Positions 29,309-38,630 of a DNA stretch of 64,000 nucleotides are shown here, piece by piece. The stretch lies in the NCBI GenBank assembly GCA_002163155.1, contig MAAO01000016.1, forward strand, positions 1 through 64,000. The letters are read 5' to 3'. The notes beneath the pieces are model-generated. The model worked only from the letters and a program-made list of their open reading frames with translations. It ran no database searches and had not been told where the DNA came from. Each line of letters begins with the position of its first letter. Position 1 is the stretch's first letter. The position numbers and the translations under genes are program-made. Source of the stretch: Halobacteriovorax marinus. GTDB lineage: Bacteria; Bdellovibrionota; Bacteriovoracia; Bacteriovoracales; Bacteriovoracaceae.

Positions 29309-30078
29309 AAGCTATCAAACTACTTTTGATATTTTTACTTCCTCTACTTTTTTCATGTAGTAACTACATTAATAAGATGTATCGTGACCTTGATAAAGAT
29401 CAGGGAAGGAAATCTCCAGCAAGACAGGATCAATTTAATAGATATCGTAATCCACAGTTAAATCCTCAAGGACACACCCGAGTTGGATCGAAACCACTAA
29501 ATTATCAAAGAAATGCATACATGAATTCCCAAAACCGAAACCGTCTACCTCAAACAAGGCGGTCCTACAGGCCTCAGCAACAAGTAAAGAAGAGGTATAC
29601 TTCTAATGACCTTTTAGATACCGGAAGAAATACTTCTAGTCTCTGGGCCGGAAAAGGAAAAGGAAAACATTTATTTACAGAACAAGAAGAAAAGAAACAC
29701 GGAGATATTATTCTCATCAATGTTCAAAAGGCACTTAAGAACGACATGACTCTTGAGCTTAAAAGGGCATTTCCAACAATGGCTAGAGCTAAGAAGAAAG
29801 ACAACAAAGAAGCAGATAAGAAAGACGACAAAGCAAAAGAAGATGTTGCAAAAAAAGAAACGGGGACAACTGATAAAGTTTACGACCGAGTTTCTAGTGT
29901 TGTTATAGAAGAAATAAATCAAGACCATTTATTAATTAGAGGTCAAAAAAGTGTTCTGTTTAAAAATAGAAAGAGACTTGTTGAAATTCAAGCTCTCATC
30001 TCGAGAAGAGATATCACTGATGAAGATACAGTTAATTCAGATAATATTTTAGAAACTAGTGTTCACGTTTTAAGGTAA
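29305..30078 (+). CDS. flgH: Flagellar L-ring lipoprotein FlgH (divergent)
   Basis: Lipobox LLFSCSN; SSLWAGKGKGKHLFTEQEEKKHGDIILINV; position between flgA and flgI. Confidence 0.85.
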   Translation: MKAIKLLLIFLLPLLFSCSNYINKMYRDLDKDQGRKSPARQDQFNRYRNPQLNPQGHTRVGSKPLNYQRNAYMNSQNRNRLPQTRRSYRPQQQVKKRYTSNDLLDTGRNTSSLWAGKGKGKHLFTEQEEKKHGDIILINVQKALKNDMTLELKRAFPTMARAKKKDNKEADKKDDKAKEDVAKKETGTTDKVYDRVSSVVIEEINQDHLLIRGQKSVLFKNRKRLVEIQALISRRDITDEDTVNSDNILETSVHVLR

Positions 30079-30081
30079 ATT

Positions 30082-31083
30082 ATGAAAAGAGTCGTTTTAC
30101 TTTTAAGTATTCTCTTAAGCACCAACATCTTTGGGGCTTCTCGTCTTAAAGACCTACTAACCTTAAAAGGTGTTAGAGATAATCCAATCATTGGTTATGG
30201 TCTTGTTATTGGATTAAATGGGACTGGAGATGGTGGAGGAGAGATCACCAACAAGTCTCTAAAAAGAATGTTTCAAAAGTTAGGTTTAAACCCACAAAGT
30301 GAAATCACCTCAAAGAATGTAGCGGCAGTAATAGTTACGGCAAAACTTCCCCCTTTCGCCAGACAAGGGCAGAAAATTGATATTACAATTTCTTCCATTG
30401 GAGATGCAAATTCACTTGCAGGAGGAACTTTACTTATCACTCCTCTAAAAGGTGGTGACGGTGAAGTTTACGCTATCGCTTCTGGCCCACTTTCAATTGG
30501 TGGATTAAATAAAGGAAGAGTCTTTGCTACGACCGGAACAATTCCAAATGGAGCAATTGTAGAAAATGAATTGCAATCAGATTTTGACAAGAAGAAATCT
30601 CTTCGTTTTGCACTGAAAAATCCTGATTTTACTACCGCTGCAAGAATTGAAAAAACGATTAATCAAGAACTTGGTGGAAAATATGCCATAGCAAAAGACG
30701 CAACTACTGTTGATTTGATTATTCCTTTTCACTATCAAAGAAAAGTTGTTCAACTTGTCGCTATTGTAGAAAACTTTAAGGTGAACTCTGATTCAAAAAC
30801 TAAAATTGTCATCAATGAAAGAACAGGAACAATAGTAGCAGGAGGAGGTGTTCAAATCTCACCCGTGGCCATAAGTCATGGAGACCTAACTATTGAAGTC
30901 AAAGGTGACGGTGAAGGCAAAGGAGACAAACCAAGTTCTCTCTACTTTGTTGACAAAAAGACTACACTAAGTGACTTGGTTAAAAGCTTAAATGCTTTTG
31001 GTGCTACTCCAGAAGACTTAATTTCAATATTTAAGGCCTTAAAGAGCAATGGTGCTCTTATTGGTGATTTAGAATTTATATAA
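30082..31083 (+). CDS. flgI: Flagellar P-ring protein FlgI
   Basis: RLKDLLTLKGVRDNPIIGYGLVIGLNGTGDG, NVAAVIVTAKLPPFARQGQKIDITISSIGDA. Confidence 0.97.
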   Translation: MKRVVLLLSILLSTNIFGASRLKDLLTLKGVRDNPIIGYGLVIGLNGTGDGGGEITNKSLKRMFQKLGLNPQSEITSKNVAAVIVTAKLPPFARQGQKIDITISSIGDANSLAGGTLLITPLKGGDGEVYAIASGPLSIGGLNKGRVFATTGTIPNGAIVENELQSDFDKKKSLRFALKNPDFTTAARIEKTINQELGGKYAIAKDATTVDLIIPFHYQRKVVQLVAIVENFKVNSDSKTKIVINERTGTIVAGGGVQISPVAISHGDLTIEVKGDGEGKGDKPSSLYFVDKKTTLSDLVKSLNAFGATPEDLISIFKALKSNGALIGDLEFI

Positions 31084-31173
31084 TCTCTTCACTAACTGGA
31101 TTTGATTGTAAAAAAGTGCTAAGATATAGACGTAGAGCGGTGATCAAGGATTGAACTTCGCTAAAAAGTCAGG

Positions 31174-31653
31174 ATGACTATGATGAAAATGAATAACTCC
31201 ATTCCTCTTAATAATTCTAATATTCAAAATAGTAAAACTATAAATAAAAAGTACATCCCTAAACCCTACCTCGAAGCTGCGCAAGGTATGGAAAAACAAT
31301 TTATTCAGCTGATGGTTAAAGAGATGAAGAAAACAACTCAAGGACCAGAATCTACCTCAACGGGAATGGACTATTATATGGATCTGCAAAGTGGTGAACG
31401 AGCAGACGCTATGGTTAAGAAAAATCAAGTCGGTCTACAAGACCTCATCTTAGACAAAATTTATCCTGAAAAATTTAGAAATGTTCATGCATTTAATGCC
31501 TATAAGCAACAGACCAATCAGATGAATAATAGGTCAAATGTTGAAATGAGAGATGCTCATGTTAAAGAACACAATGATATTGAGCTTCATAAAGTAACTA
31601 CGAAGAATTCGGTAATCTCGAATGGACAAGGCCTGGAGGCAAGTCATGACTAG
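31174..31653 (+). CDS. flgJ: FlgJ-type rod-binding protein without a muramidase domain
   Basis: AAQGMEKQFIQLMVKEMKKTTQGPES...MDYYMDLQSGERADAM; position after flgI. Confidence 0.8.
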   Translation: MTMMKMNNSIPLNNSNIQNSKTINKKYIPKPYLEAAQGMEKQFIQLMVKEMKKTTQGPESTSTGMDYYMDLQSGERADAMVKKNQVGLQDLILDKIYPEKFRNVHAFNAYKQQTNQMNNRSNVEMRDAHVKEHNDIELHKVTTKNSVISNGQGLEASHD

Positions 31654-31969
31654 TATAGAATCAACTCGTTCCAAATTTTTCCCAGGTAATAAACCTGCGG
31701 TTAAAGGAAATAAAGCGGCACAAATTAATGCTCTTAAAAGAAATGATCCATCTAGGTACAATGAACTGAAAGATATGAGTCAGAGGGATTCTAATGTTTC
31801 TATTCCAGAAGCAGTGAAAGATTTCTCTAGAATACGTAGTGCTGTTGATGCTAGTCCAGAAGTTGATAACTCAGAGAAAATTGCCAAACTTAAAGAGCAA
31901 ATTGAAAAAGGTACATATCAAGTTAATTTTGAAGCGGTTGCAGATAAAATACTTATGGAAGAGTTTTAA
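31646..31969 (+). CDS. flgM: Anti-sigma28 factor FlgM-like
   Basis: KIAKLKEQIEKGTYQVNFEAVADKILMEEF; start trimmed to MTSIESTRSKF with GGAGG upstream. Confidence 0.8.
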   Translation: MTSIESTRSKFFPGNKPAVKGNKAAQINALKRNDPSRYNELKDMSQRDSNVSIPEAVKDFSRIRSAVDASPEVDNSEKIAKLKEQIEKGTYQVNFEAVADKILMEEF

Positions 31970-31972
31970 TTT

Positions 31973-32470
31973 ATGGAAAATCAAAAAAAAGAACTATTCT
32001 ATTTTCAAATTACTGATCTTTGGAAACGACTTTGCGAAAGTCACTCAGAGCTTTTTGATTTAACTTGTGATGAATACTCTCTCCTATTAGGAAGTGAAAT
32101 AGACAAACTCGAAAATAAAATTATTCAGAAACAAGAATTAATAGCAAAAATTGCGATTTTAGAGTCTATAAGAGAAGAGCTCATTACAGATGTTAATAAA
32201 CATTTAAATGCAAAAATTTCAAATGTTACTGAGTTAATTTCCTTTTTCCAAACTTATGAAAGTAGTTTAAATCAAAAGCATCTTTTTAGTTTTAATTCTC
32301 TACTAATAGATATTATTGAAAAAATACAAGCACAAAATAAAAACAATCAACTATTTATAAATAAAGCACTAGGCTCTCTTCGAAGTATTCGAGAAGAGGT
32401 TCTTGGAGAAAAAAGTTATTCGACATATACCTCCAAGGGTAACGCTAAAGCTAGAAGTTTGTCGGTATAG
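31973..32470 (+). CDS. flgN: FlgN-like flagellar chaperone
   Basis: Position between flgM and flgK; helical sequence of FlgN size. Confidence 0.6.
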   Translation: MENQKKELFYFQITDLWKRLCESHSELFDLTCDEYSLLLGSEIDKLENKIIQKQELIAKIAILESIREELITDVNKHLNAKISNVTELISFFQTYESSLNQKHLFSFNSLLIDIIEKIQAQNKNNQLFINKALGSLRSIREEVLGEKSYSTYTSKGNAKARSLSV

Positions 32471-32478
32471 AGGTTTAA

Positions 32479-33942
32479 TTGTCTAACTTATTAAACATTG
32501 GAAGCACAGGATTGTCTGCATCTAAGAAGTCTCTTGAGACTACTGGGCACAATATCGCCAATGTTAATACGGAAGGTTTTTCTAGACAAAAAGTTAACCA
32601 AACAACAAATATACCAATAACAAAAAGTGGACTTGTTCATGGAACAGGTGTGCGAATAAAATCAGTAACTCGAGTTAATGACGACTTCATTAACAAGAGA
32701 CTCGCAAAATCTATTTCAAACGAAAGCTTCTATAGTCAACGAATGGATCGCATGACTCAAGTAGAAGATATCTTTAATGAGATCGATACTGAAGGTTTAA
32801 ATCAAGTTATGAATAGGTTCTTTAACTCTTTTAGAGAGCTTGCTAACCAACCTGAAAATGAAACGATTCGTTCTGTAGTAAGAGATCAAGCAAATCTTGT
32901 CGTACAAGACTTTAAAAGAATTAGAGAAAACTTAGATGATATATCAGCAGGTATTGATGAAAATATAAAAGCTGAAATCATTGATATCAATCAAACTTCT
33001 GATCATATCTCAAATTTAAATAAAAAAATTCAAGCTCTAGAAGCTATTCACGAAGAGACAGGGGACCTGCGCGATCAAAGAGATTTAGCTGTAAGAAATT
33101 TATCTAAATCTTTTAAGATTCACACCTATCAAGACAATGGCGGGAAATACGTAGTTGCAGCAAAAGGAGTTGGAACACTAGTTACCGGAACTCTTGCTCA
33201 GCATTTACAAGTTGGGACAAAAAACAAGGCCGACGCTTCCAATGGTCTTGCAGGATCTACAGAAATATATTTCAAGGGAAAACCTGCACATGTAATTACT
33301 CAAAAATTTCAGGGCGGAAGCATTGCTTCTCTAGTAAAAGTTAGAAATAAAGATATCGTTAGTATAAAATCTAAAGTCGATACCATTGCTTTTAATTTAT
33401 CAAAAAGCGTTAACGCCATACATAGACGTGGGTTTGTTAACAGAGAGTTAGAAGTAAGTGAGTCTGGTCAACCATCTTCAGTTGATGCGAGAGGACCTAC
33501 TACTGGAATCGACTTCTTTAAGGAACCAACAGAGTTAGTTGACGCTGCCCTAAATTTATCACTTAGTGATGCCGTTAAATCTGATCTCTCAAATGTTGTT
33601 ACGGCCCTTACTCCTAATAGTCCTGGTGACAACAGAATTTCTCTCGCTATTTCAAAACTTCAACATGAGAGAATTCTTGGTGATAAGGACGCTACACTTG
33701 AAGAGTTTTATCTTCAAGCCGTAGGTACTATTGGTTTAGAAACAGGAAAAGCAAGATTAGATAGTGAACAAGCCGAAGGCTTAAAGGCACAGGCAGAAAG
33801 CATACGTGAAAGACTCGTCGGTGTTTCAATTGATGAGGAAGCTGCAAACATGGTTCGTTACCAACATGCTTACGAAGCTTCGGCAAAGATAATGCAAACA
33901 GCAGACGAAATGTTTAAAACCGTAATTGGGATTAAGAGATAA
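32479..33942 (+). CDS. flgK: Flagellar hook-associated protein FlgK (TTG start)
   Basis: NIGSTGLSASKKSLETTGHNIANVNTEGFSRQKV; C-terminus NMVRYQHAYEASAKIMQTADEMFKTVIGI. Confidence 0.95.
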   Translation: MSNLLNIGSTGLSASKKSLETTGHNIANVNTEGFSRQKVNQTTNIPITKSGLVHGTGVRIKSVTRVNDDFINKRLAKSISNESFYSQRMDRMTQVEDIFNEIDTEGLNQVMNRFFNSFRELANQPENETIRSVVRDQANLVVQDFKRIRENLDDISAGIDENIKAEIIDINQTSDHISNLNKKIQALEAIHEETGDLRDQRDLAVRNLSKSFKIHTYQDNGGKYVVAAKGVGTLVTGTLAQHLQVGTKNKADASNGLAGSTEIYFKGKPAHVITQKFQGGSIASLVKVRNKDIVSIKSKVDTIAFNLSKSVNAIHRRGFVNRELEVSESGQPSSVDARGPTTGIDFFKEPTELVDAALNLSLSDAVKSDLSNVVTALTPNSPGDNRISLAISKLQHERILGDKDATLEEFYLQAVGTIGLETGKARLDSEQAEGLKAQAESIRERLVGVSIDEEAANMVRYQHAYEASAKIMQTADEMFKTVIGIKR

Positions 33943-33946
33943 ATAA

Positions 33947-34951
33947 ATGACTAGAGTATCAGAAAATAGCGCAACAGCTGCACTTAGATTTTCCCTCGGG
34001 AAGTCCAAAGCGAAGCTTGAGAATCTTCAAATGAAGGGTTCAACCCTCAAGGATATTACGCGCCCGTCCGACAATCCTCTCAGTAACGTCGAATCTCTCT
34101 CTATCGGTTCAAACATTGCTGACAATAAGCAATATATGAGAAATGCAGACTACGCACTCTTGCATTTAAATGTTACTGAAAAAGCGCTGGAGCAACTGAC
34201 TGACTTAGTAGTTAAAGCTAAAGAGATTGCCATTTCCCAATCATCTGATTTCTACAATGAAGATGTAAGAAAGAATATTGCTAATGAAGTTAACCAACTT
34301 AAAAACCTAGCCGTTTCCATTGCTAATAAACGAGTTGGTCAGAAATATATCTTTGGTGGCTTTTCTACACTAAAGCTCCCCTTTGACGCAGAGGGTAAAT
34401 ACAGCGGCGACAAGGGTCATTCAACCGTCGAGGTGGCGAAAGATTTTTTTCTGCCAATAAATCTCAATGGACACGAGATATTTTTCTCCTCAGATGATAC
34501 TTCTGACAAGAATGTCCACCCACTCAAGCAGATTAATGACGTCAAAGAATCTAACGGTGAAGAGTTAAAAAAGGCAAGAGACCTTGCCTCTGTTCAAGAA
34601 AGTAAATCTCATAAGAGAGACAATATCTTTGCTCAGCTAGAGAGTTTATCTGTAGCGCTAGAGACTAATGATCCTAACCTCATTCAAAACCTCCTTGAAG
34701 AGTTTGATGACAGTGTCTCAAGACTAATTACACTAAGGACACGTATAGGATCAATTCATAGCTCTGTCATGAACTCTAAATCACGTCTAGAATCAGAAAA
34801 CATAGACAGTGCAACGCGAAACAGTAAACTCGTTGACGCTGACATAGCAGAAGTCTTCGCAGACATAACAAAACACCAATCAATACTTAAAACTACGTAT
34901 CAATCCTCTCAGGGAATGATCAATCAGAACCTTATGGATTTCTTAAGGTAA
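33947..34951 (+). CDS. flgL: Flagellar hook-associated protein FlgL
   Basis: Flagellin-like N- and C-termini; follows flgK. Confidence 0.88.
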   Translation: MTRVSENSATAALRFSLGKSKAKLENLQMKGSTLKDITRPSDNPLSNVESLSIGSNIADNKQYMRNADYALLHLNVTEKALEQLTDLVVKAKEIAISQSSDFYNEDVRKNIANEVNQLKNLAVSIANKRVGQKYIFGGFSTLKLPFDAEGKYSGDKGHSTVEVAKDFFLPINLNGHEIFFSSDDTSDKNVHPLKQINDVKESNGEELKKARDLASVQESKSHKRDNIFAQLESLSVALETNDPNLIQNLLEEFDDSVSRLITLRTRIGSIHSSVMNSKSRLESENIDSATRNSKLVDADIAEVFADITKHQSILKTTYQSSQGMINQNLMDFLR

Positions 34952-35064
34952 ATGGTAAAAGCTATTGATTCATACAAGAGAACACTTATTTCTACAAAAA
35001 TTATATATATATTTGATGTACTTTGCCTGTTTTTACTTGCTTTTTGAAAGTGTAGGTAATATAT

Positions 35065-35091
35065 GATTCGTTGCGGATCGAATCAGGAAGG
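35065..35091 (+). promoter_or_regulatory. Hairpin with GGA in loop plus AGGAAGG in the csrA leader (candidate CsrA sites)
   Basis: GATTCG-TTGCGGAT-CGAATC followed by AGGAAGG. Confidence 0.4.
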
Positions 35092-35114
35092 TTCACGAAA
35101 GTTGAGGTTTATTT

Positions 35115-35342
35115 ATGCTCGTTTTGACAAGGAAGCTAGGAGAAAGCATCGCAATTGATGACCACATAAAGATTGTTGTGGTTCAAATCAAAGGCAAGCA
35201 AGTCCGGCTGGGTATCAAAGCCCCCAAAGAAACGAAAATTCACAGAGAAGAAGTCTACAAGGCCATACAGGATCAAAATACTGAGGCTTCACAGGCAGAT
35301 CTATCTTCTATTTCTGATTTAACAGACGAATTAAAGAAATAA
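35115..35342 (+). CDS. csrA: Carbon storage regulator CsrA
   Basis: MLVLTRKLGESIAIDDHIKIVVVQIKGKQVRLGIKAPKETKIHREEVY. Confidence 0.98.
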   Translation: MLVLTRKLGESIAIDDHIKIVVVQIKGKQVRLGIKAPKETKIHREEVYKAIQDQNTEASQADLSSISDLTDELKK

Positions 35343-35360
35343 GCAGGAATTTCCTTCTTG

Positions 35361-35429
35361 CACTTCTGGTCCTACGGCTGCTAGAATCATCATGCGAGCC
35401 ACTTGGGCTCAAAATGGAGGCCAGAAGTG
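35361..35429 (+). promoter_or_regulatory. Stem pairing CACTTCTGG with the fliW SD/GTG region (CCAGAAGTG), nested hairpin
   Basis: 35361-35369 perfectly complementary to 35421-35429; nested GAGCC-ACTTG-GGCTC. Confidence 0.5.
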
Positions 35430-35984
35430 AAAATCAATACAACTAGATTTGGTGAACTTGAAGTTGATAATAAAGATATTATCACGTTCAAAGACGGGTT
35501 ATTAGGTTTTGAACAACTAACTAAGTTCTTTATCGTTGATCCGGGTGATCAAACTTTAATCCTATGGATTCAATCAGTTGACGATGCAAGCACTGCTTTT
35601 CCTATGATCGAACCTAAGATCTTCATGCCTGATTATTCAGTTAAATTATTACCAGCTGAATTAACAAGCTTAAGCCTTGAAAACTTAAACGATGCTAGTA
35701 TTTATACTATTCTGACTATTCCTCAGGTTGTAACTGAAATGTCAGCTAATATGAAAGCACCTATCGTTATAAATAATAAGACGAAAATTGCCAGACAAAT
35801 CGTCCTACAAAACTCTAAGTTAGAAGTTAGAAATCAAATGTATGCAGATCTTAAAAGATACATTGTAGCCTACACTTCTGATGACTCTGTTAGAACAAAA
35901 GTTACTGAGCCTCAAGTAGCAACAATAACTCCAACAGATGAAATCAAAACCGATACAAATAGAGAATTAAACTCTGAAGCATAA
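35427..35984 (+). CDS. fliW: Flagellar assembly factor FliW (GTG start preferred over the track TTG at 35403)
   Basis: VKINTTRFGELEVDNKDIITFKDGLLGFEQLTKFFIV; adjacent to csrA. Confidence 0.93.
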   Translation: MKINTTRFGELEVDNKDIITFKDGLLGFEQLTKFFIVDPGDQTLILWIQSVDDASTAFPMIEPKIFMPDYSVKLLPAELTSLSLENLNDASIYTILTIPQVVTEMSANMKAPIVINNKTKIARQIVLQNSKLEVRNQMYADLKRYIVAYTSDDSVRTKVTEPQVATITPTDEIKTDTNRELNSEA

Positions 35985-35987
35985 TAA

Positions 35988-36015
35988 AAGCCAGCTTTAA
36001 GCTGGCTTTTTTTTT
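35988..36015 (+). terminator. Intrinsic terminator after fliW
   Basis: AAGCCAGC-TTTAA-GCTGGCTT followed by T tract. Confidence 0.9.
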
Positions 36016-36036
36016 ATCTAAATTTCAATTCTATTT

Positions 36037-36768
36037 TTATAAACTTGTTTCTGTAGCCGTTTTAGAAAGGTTTAAATACATTGCTGCTTCCGAGTTGTGA
36101 GGCTCAAGAGACATAACCTTTTCCCACTCTAGCTGGGCCTCTAAGATGTTTCCATTACCGTACTGAAGTACTCCAAGTGCTATACGAGCATTAGAGTAAT
36201 TAGGGTACTCAAGCCTCAAATTCTTAAGCTCATCAATCGCCTTCGAGATAAAGCCTTTCTTAGCATAAACTTTTGCAATTTTAATTCTAGTTTCAAGACT
36301 TTCAGTATCAAGTGCAACAACTTTATTATATTCAAAAAGTGCTTCGTCGAAGCGATTATATGTCATATATAAATCAGCTAATTCCAAATGTTTTAAGGAA
36401 AATTTCTTATTTACGTGTTGATCCTCAATCCCCTCATTGCCTCTTGCACGAGTCTTAACTCTTTCATTGGCCTGATTGAATATTTTCTTTGCGTCTTCGT
36501 AGCGTCCAATATCATTATAGAGAACTGACAAACTAATGGCCGCATCAGTATGAGTTGAGTCAAGAGTCAGGACTTTATTAAAAGCTTTGATCGCTTTACC
36601 GATTTCACCATTTATATGAAAAATATTTGCAAGATAAAAGAGAGCATCAACAGACTTAGGGTCAACTTCAATGATTTCGTTAAAGATCGCTGCAGCTTTC
36701 TTGTACTCACCATTGCCATAACAATTCTTCGCTTTTTCTAATAAATCAGAGGCATTAAAAGTTTCCAT
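36037..36768 (-). CDS. Tetratricopeptide-repeat protein
   Basis: Multiple TPRs, e.g. AKNCYGNGEYKKAAAIFNEIIEVDPKSVDALFYLANIF. Confidence 0.85.
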   Translation of the reverse strand: METFNASDLLEKAKNCYGNGEYKKAAAIFNEIIEVDPKSVDALFYLANIFHINGEIGKAIKAFNKVLTLDSTHTDAAISLSVLYNDIGRYEDAKKIFNQANERVKTRARGNEGIEDQHVNKKFSLKHLELADLYMTYNRFDEALFEYNKVVALDTESLETRIKIAKVYAKKGFISKAIDELKNLRLEYPNYSNARIALGVLQYGNGNILEAQLEWEKVMSLEPHNSEAAMYLNLSKTATETSL

Positions 36769-36774
36769 AAATTT

Positions 36775-37533
36775 CTATTTCCCTAAACACTTATTATGAA
36801 CGTTAGTAAGTAGTTTCAAACTCTTAGGATTTATTTGGCTTTTATATAGATTGAAGTACTTGGAACAGTCTTCTTTCTCACCAAGCTTCTCTGAACTCAT
36901 GACAATTCTGATCATCGAATGTGACTTAAGCTCCGGAGCATTTTTAAAACGATCAATTATTGAAAGATAACGATACCTAGCTGCATCATAAGCCTCTGTT
37001 CGATAATAGAAATCTCCAATATACTGCTCTTTATCAACAATCATTTTTTCGCAAAGTTTAATCTTATCAACGGCACCTTGATTGAATTTAGAGTTAGAGT
37101 GAAAATTCAAGAGTTCGCGATAATACTTCATTGACTCAAAGGCAGAAGAGAGATCTCTATCGAACGTATCTGGAATTTGCTTATAAAAAGATTCTGCAAT
37201 TCTAAAAATTACATAAGCTAAATCTTTATGCTTTGGATGAAAGTCCTTAAAGAGAATATAGGCAGCAGCTGATTCAACATAATTCTCTTGCTTGAACAAT
37301 ACATCTGCTTGTAAAAGCTCGGCATGAGTAGCAAAAAAACTGTATGGATACTGAGATCTTAAAGTATTCAGCTTTTCTGTAGCCAGAATGAAACGAGAAT
37401 CTTTTATTAAATCTTTAGCTTCTTTATAGAGAACTTCAGCTTCAGTTTTTCCTTCAGGCCTTGAAGTTGAACAAGATACAAGAGCTAAACACAATGTGAC
37501 TATTAACCAGCGCACTATTACTTCCTTTGTCAT
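36775..37533 (-). CDS. bamD: BamD-like outer-membrane assembly lipoprotein
   Basis: Lipobox ALVSCSTS; LYKEAKDLIKDSRFILATEKLNTLRSQYPYSFFATHAEL. Confidence 0.75.
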   Translation of the reverse strand: MTKEVIVRWLIVTLCLALVSCSTSRPEGKTEAEVLYKEAKDLIKDSRFILATEKLNTLRSQYPYSFFATHAELLQADVLFKQENYVESAAAYILFKDFHPKHKDLAYVIFRIAESFYKQIPDTFDRDLSSAFESMKYYRELLNFHSNSKFNQGAVDKIKLCEKMIVDKEQYIGDFYYRTEAYDAARYRYLSIIDRFKNAPELKSHSMIRIVMSSEKLGEKEDCSKYFNLYKSQINPKSLKLLTNVHNKCLGK

Positions 37534-37580
37534 AAACTTATAGAAAGCATATCATTTGCTGCACTTTATCGTCAAAGTAA

Positions 37581-38630
37581 CTATTGCGATTTTACACCAT
37601 AGACTTCATTGTAAATTTCAATACATATCAACTTGAGCGCTGCAGCAACGGGAATAGACACCACCATCCCAAGAACTCCTAAGAAAGTTGATCCTAGTAT
37701 TACGCTAATAACAACAATTAACGGATGAAGATTAACAATCTTAGAAACAAGAATTGGGAACACAAGAGCAATATCAATAGCATTTGCAACACTATATAAA
37801 ATAACAATAGCTCCAAAAGTGGGCCCCCATCCATACTCTACAAGACCAAATATTATAGCTGGGACAGTACCAAGAATTGGACCGAGATAAGGAATAACAT
37901 TAGTCACTCCAGCAACAATTCCAAGTAATATGCCAAAACGAACGTCTAAAATCATTAGACCTGTCGTAATAATTACACCCACAAGACTGGCCTCTACAAA
38001 TTTAGCAAATATATAGTCTCCAAGTTGCCTATTGAATTGATGAGATAAGTAATAAACTCTCTCGAATATTGAATTAGGAACTATTCGTAGGAATTTCTTC
38101 TTAAAGCTTTTTCCATCTTTCAACATGAAGAAAACAAATAAAGGTACCAAAAATATCCATTCTAAAAAGTTTCCAACATATTTCGGAACTTTTAAAAGAA
38201 TGTTCGTTGTCGAATCCTTAGCAAACTTTAAAGTATCGATTAGTATTTCATTACCGACAACGTAACCTGTTTTTTCTTCGACTTTCTTAGTTAATCCACG
38301 ATATTCAGATTTTATGAAGCGCTCGACTTTAGGTAAGTAATATTGGAGGTTTTGTGCTTCTGAAGTGATAACGGGTGTAACTCTTACAAGAGGATATGAA
38401 AAAATAAATAAAAATCCGAAAAAGATAATATTCACGGCCATTGTTCTTCTAATTCCCAATCTCATTATAAATGGAATTGCTGGACCAAAAATTAAACTAA
38501 TAACGTATGCTACACAGATAGGAACCGCAACTCTTGGAAACAGAACGAGAGAGCAGGAGAATATAAACAAAACAAAGAAGAAAAGGAAAACTCTTATTTT
38601 CTCTGTTCTTTTATTTGTTATTGTTGCCAT
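37581..38630 (-). CDS. AI-2E family transporter
   Basis: Multi-TM; VGVIITTGLMILDVRFGILLGIVAGVTNVIPYLGPILGTVPAII. Confidence 0.88.
   Translation of the reverse strand: MATITNKRTEKIRVFLFFFVLFIFSCSLVLFPRVAVPICVAYVISLIFGPAIPFIMRLGIRRTMAVNIIFFGFLFIFSYPLVRVTPVITSEAQNLQYYLPKVERFIKSEYRGLTKKVEEKTGYVVGNEILIDTLKFAKDSTTNILLKVPKYVGNFLEWIFLVPLFVFFMLKDGKSFKKKFLRIVPNSIFERVYYLSHQFNRQLGDYIFAKFVEASLVGVIITTGLMILDVRFGILLGIVAGVTNVIPYLGPILGTVPAIIFGLVEYGWGPTFGAIVILYSVANAIDIALVFPILVSKIVNLHPLIVVISVILGSTFLGVLGMVVSIPVAAALKLICIEIYNEVYGVKSQ

Noticed and set aside
29671-29928. Cys/Phe-rich minus ORF
   Set aside because: Antisense to the Lys-rich region of flgH; composition is the expected complement artefact.
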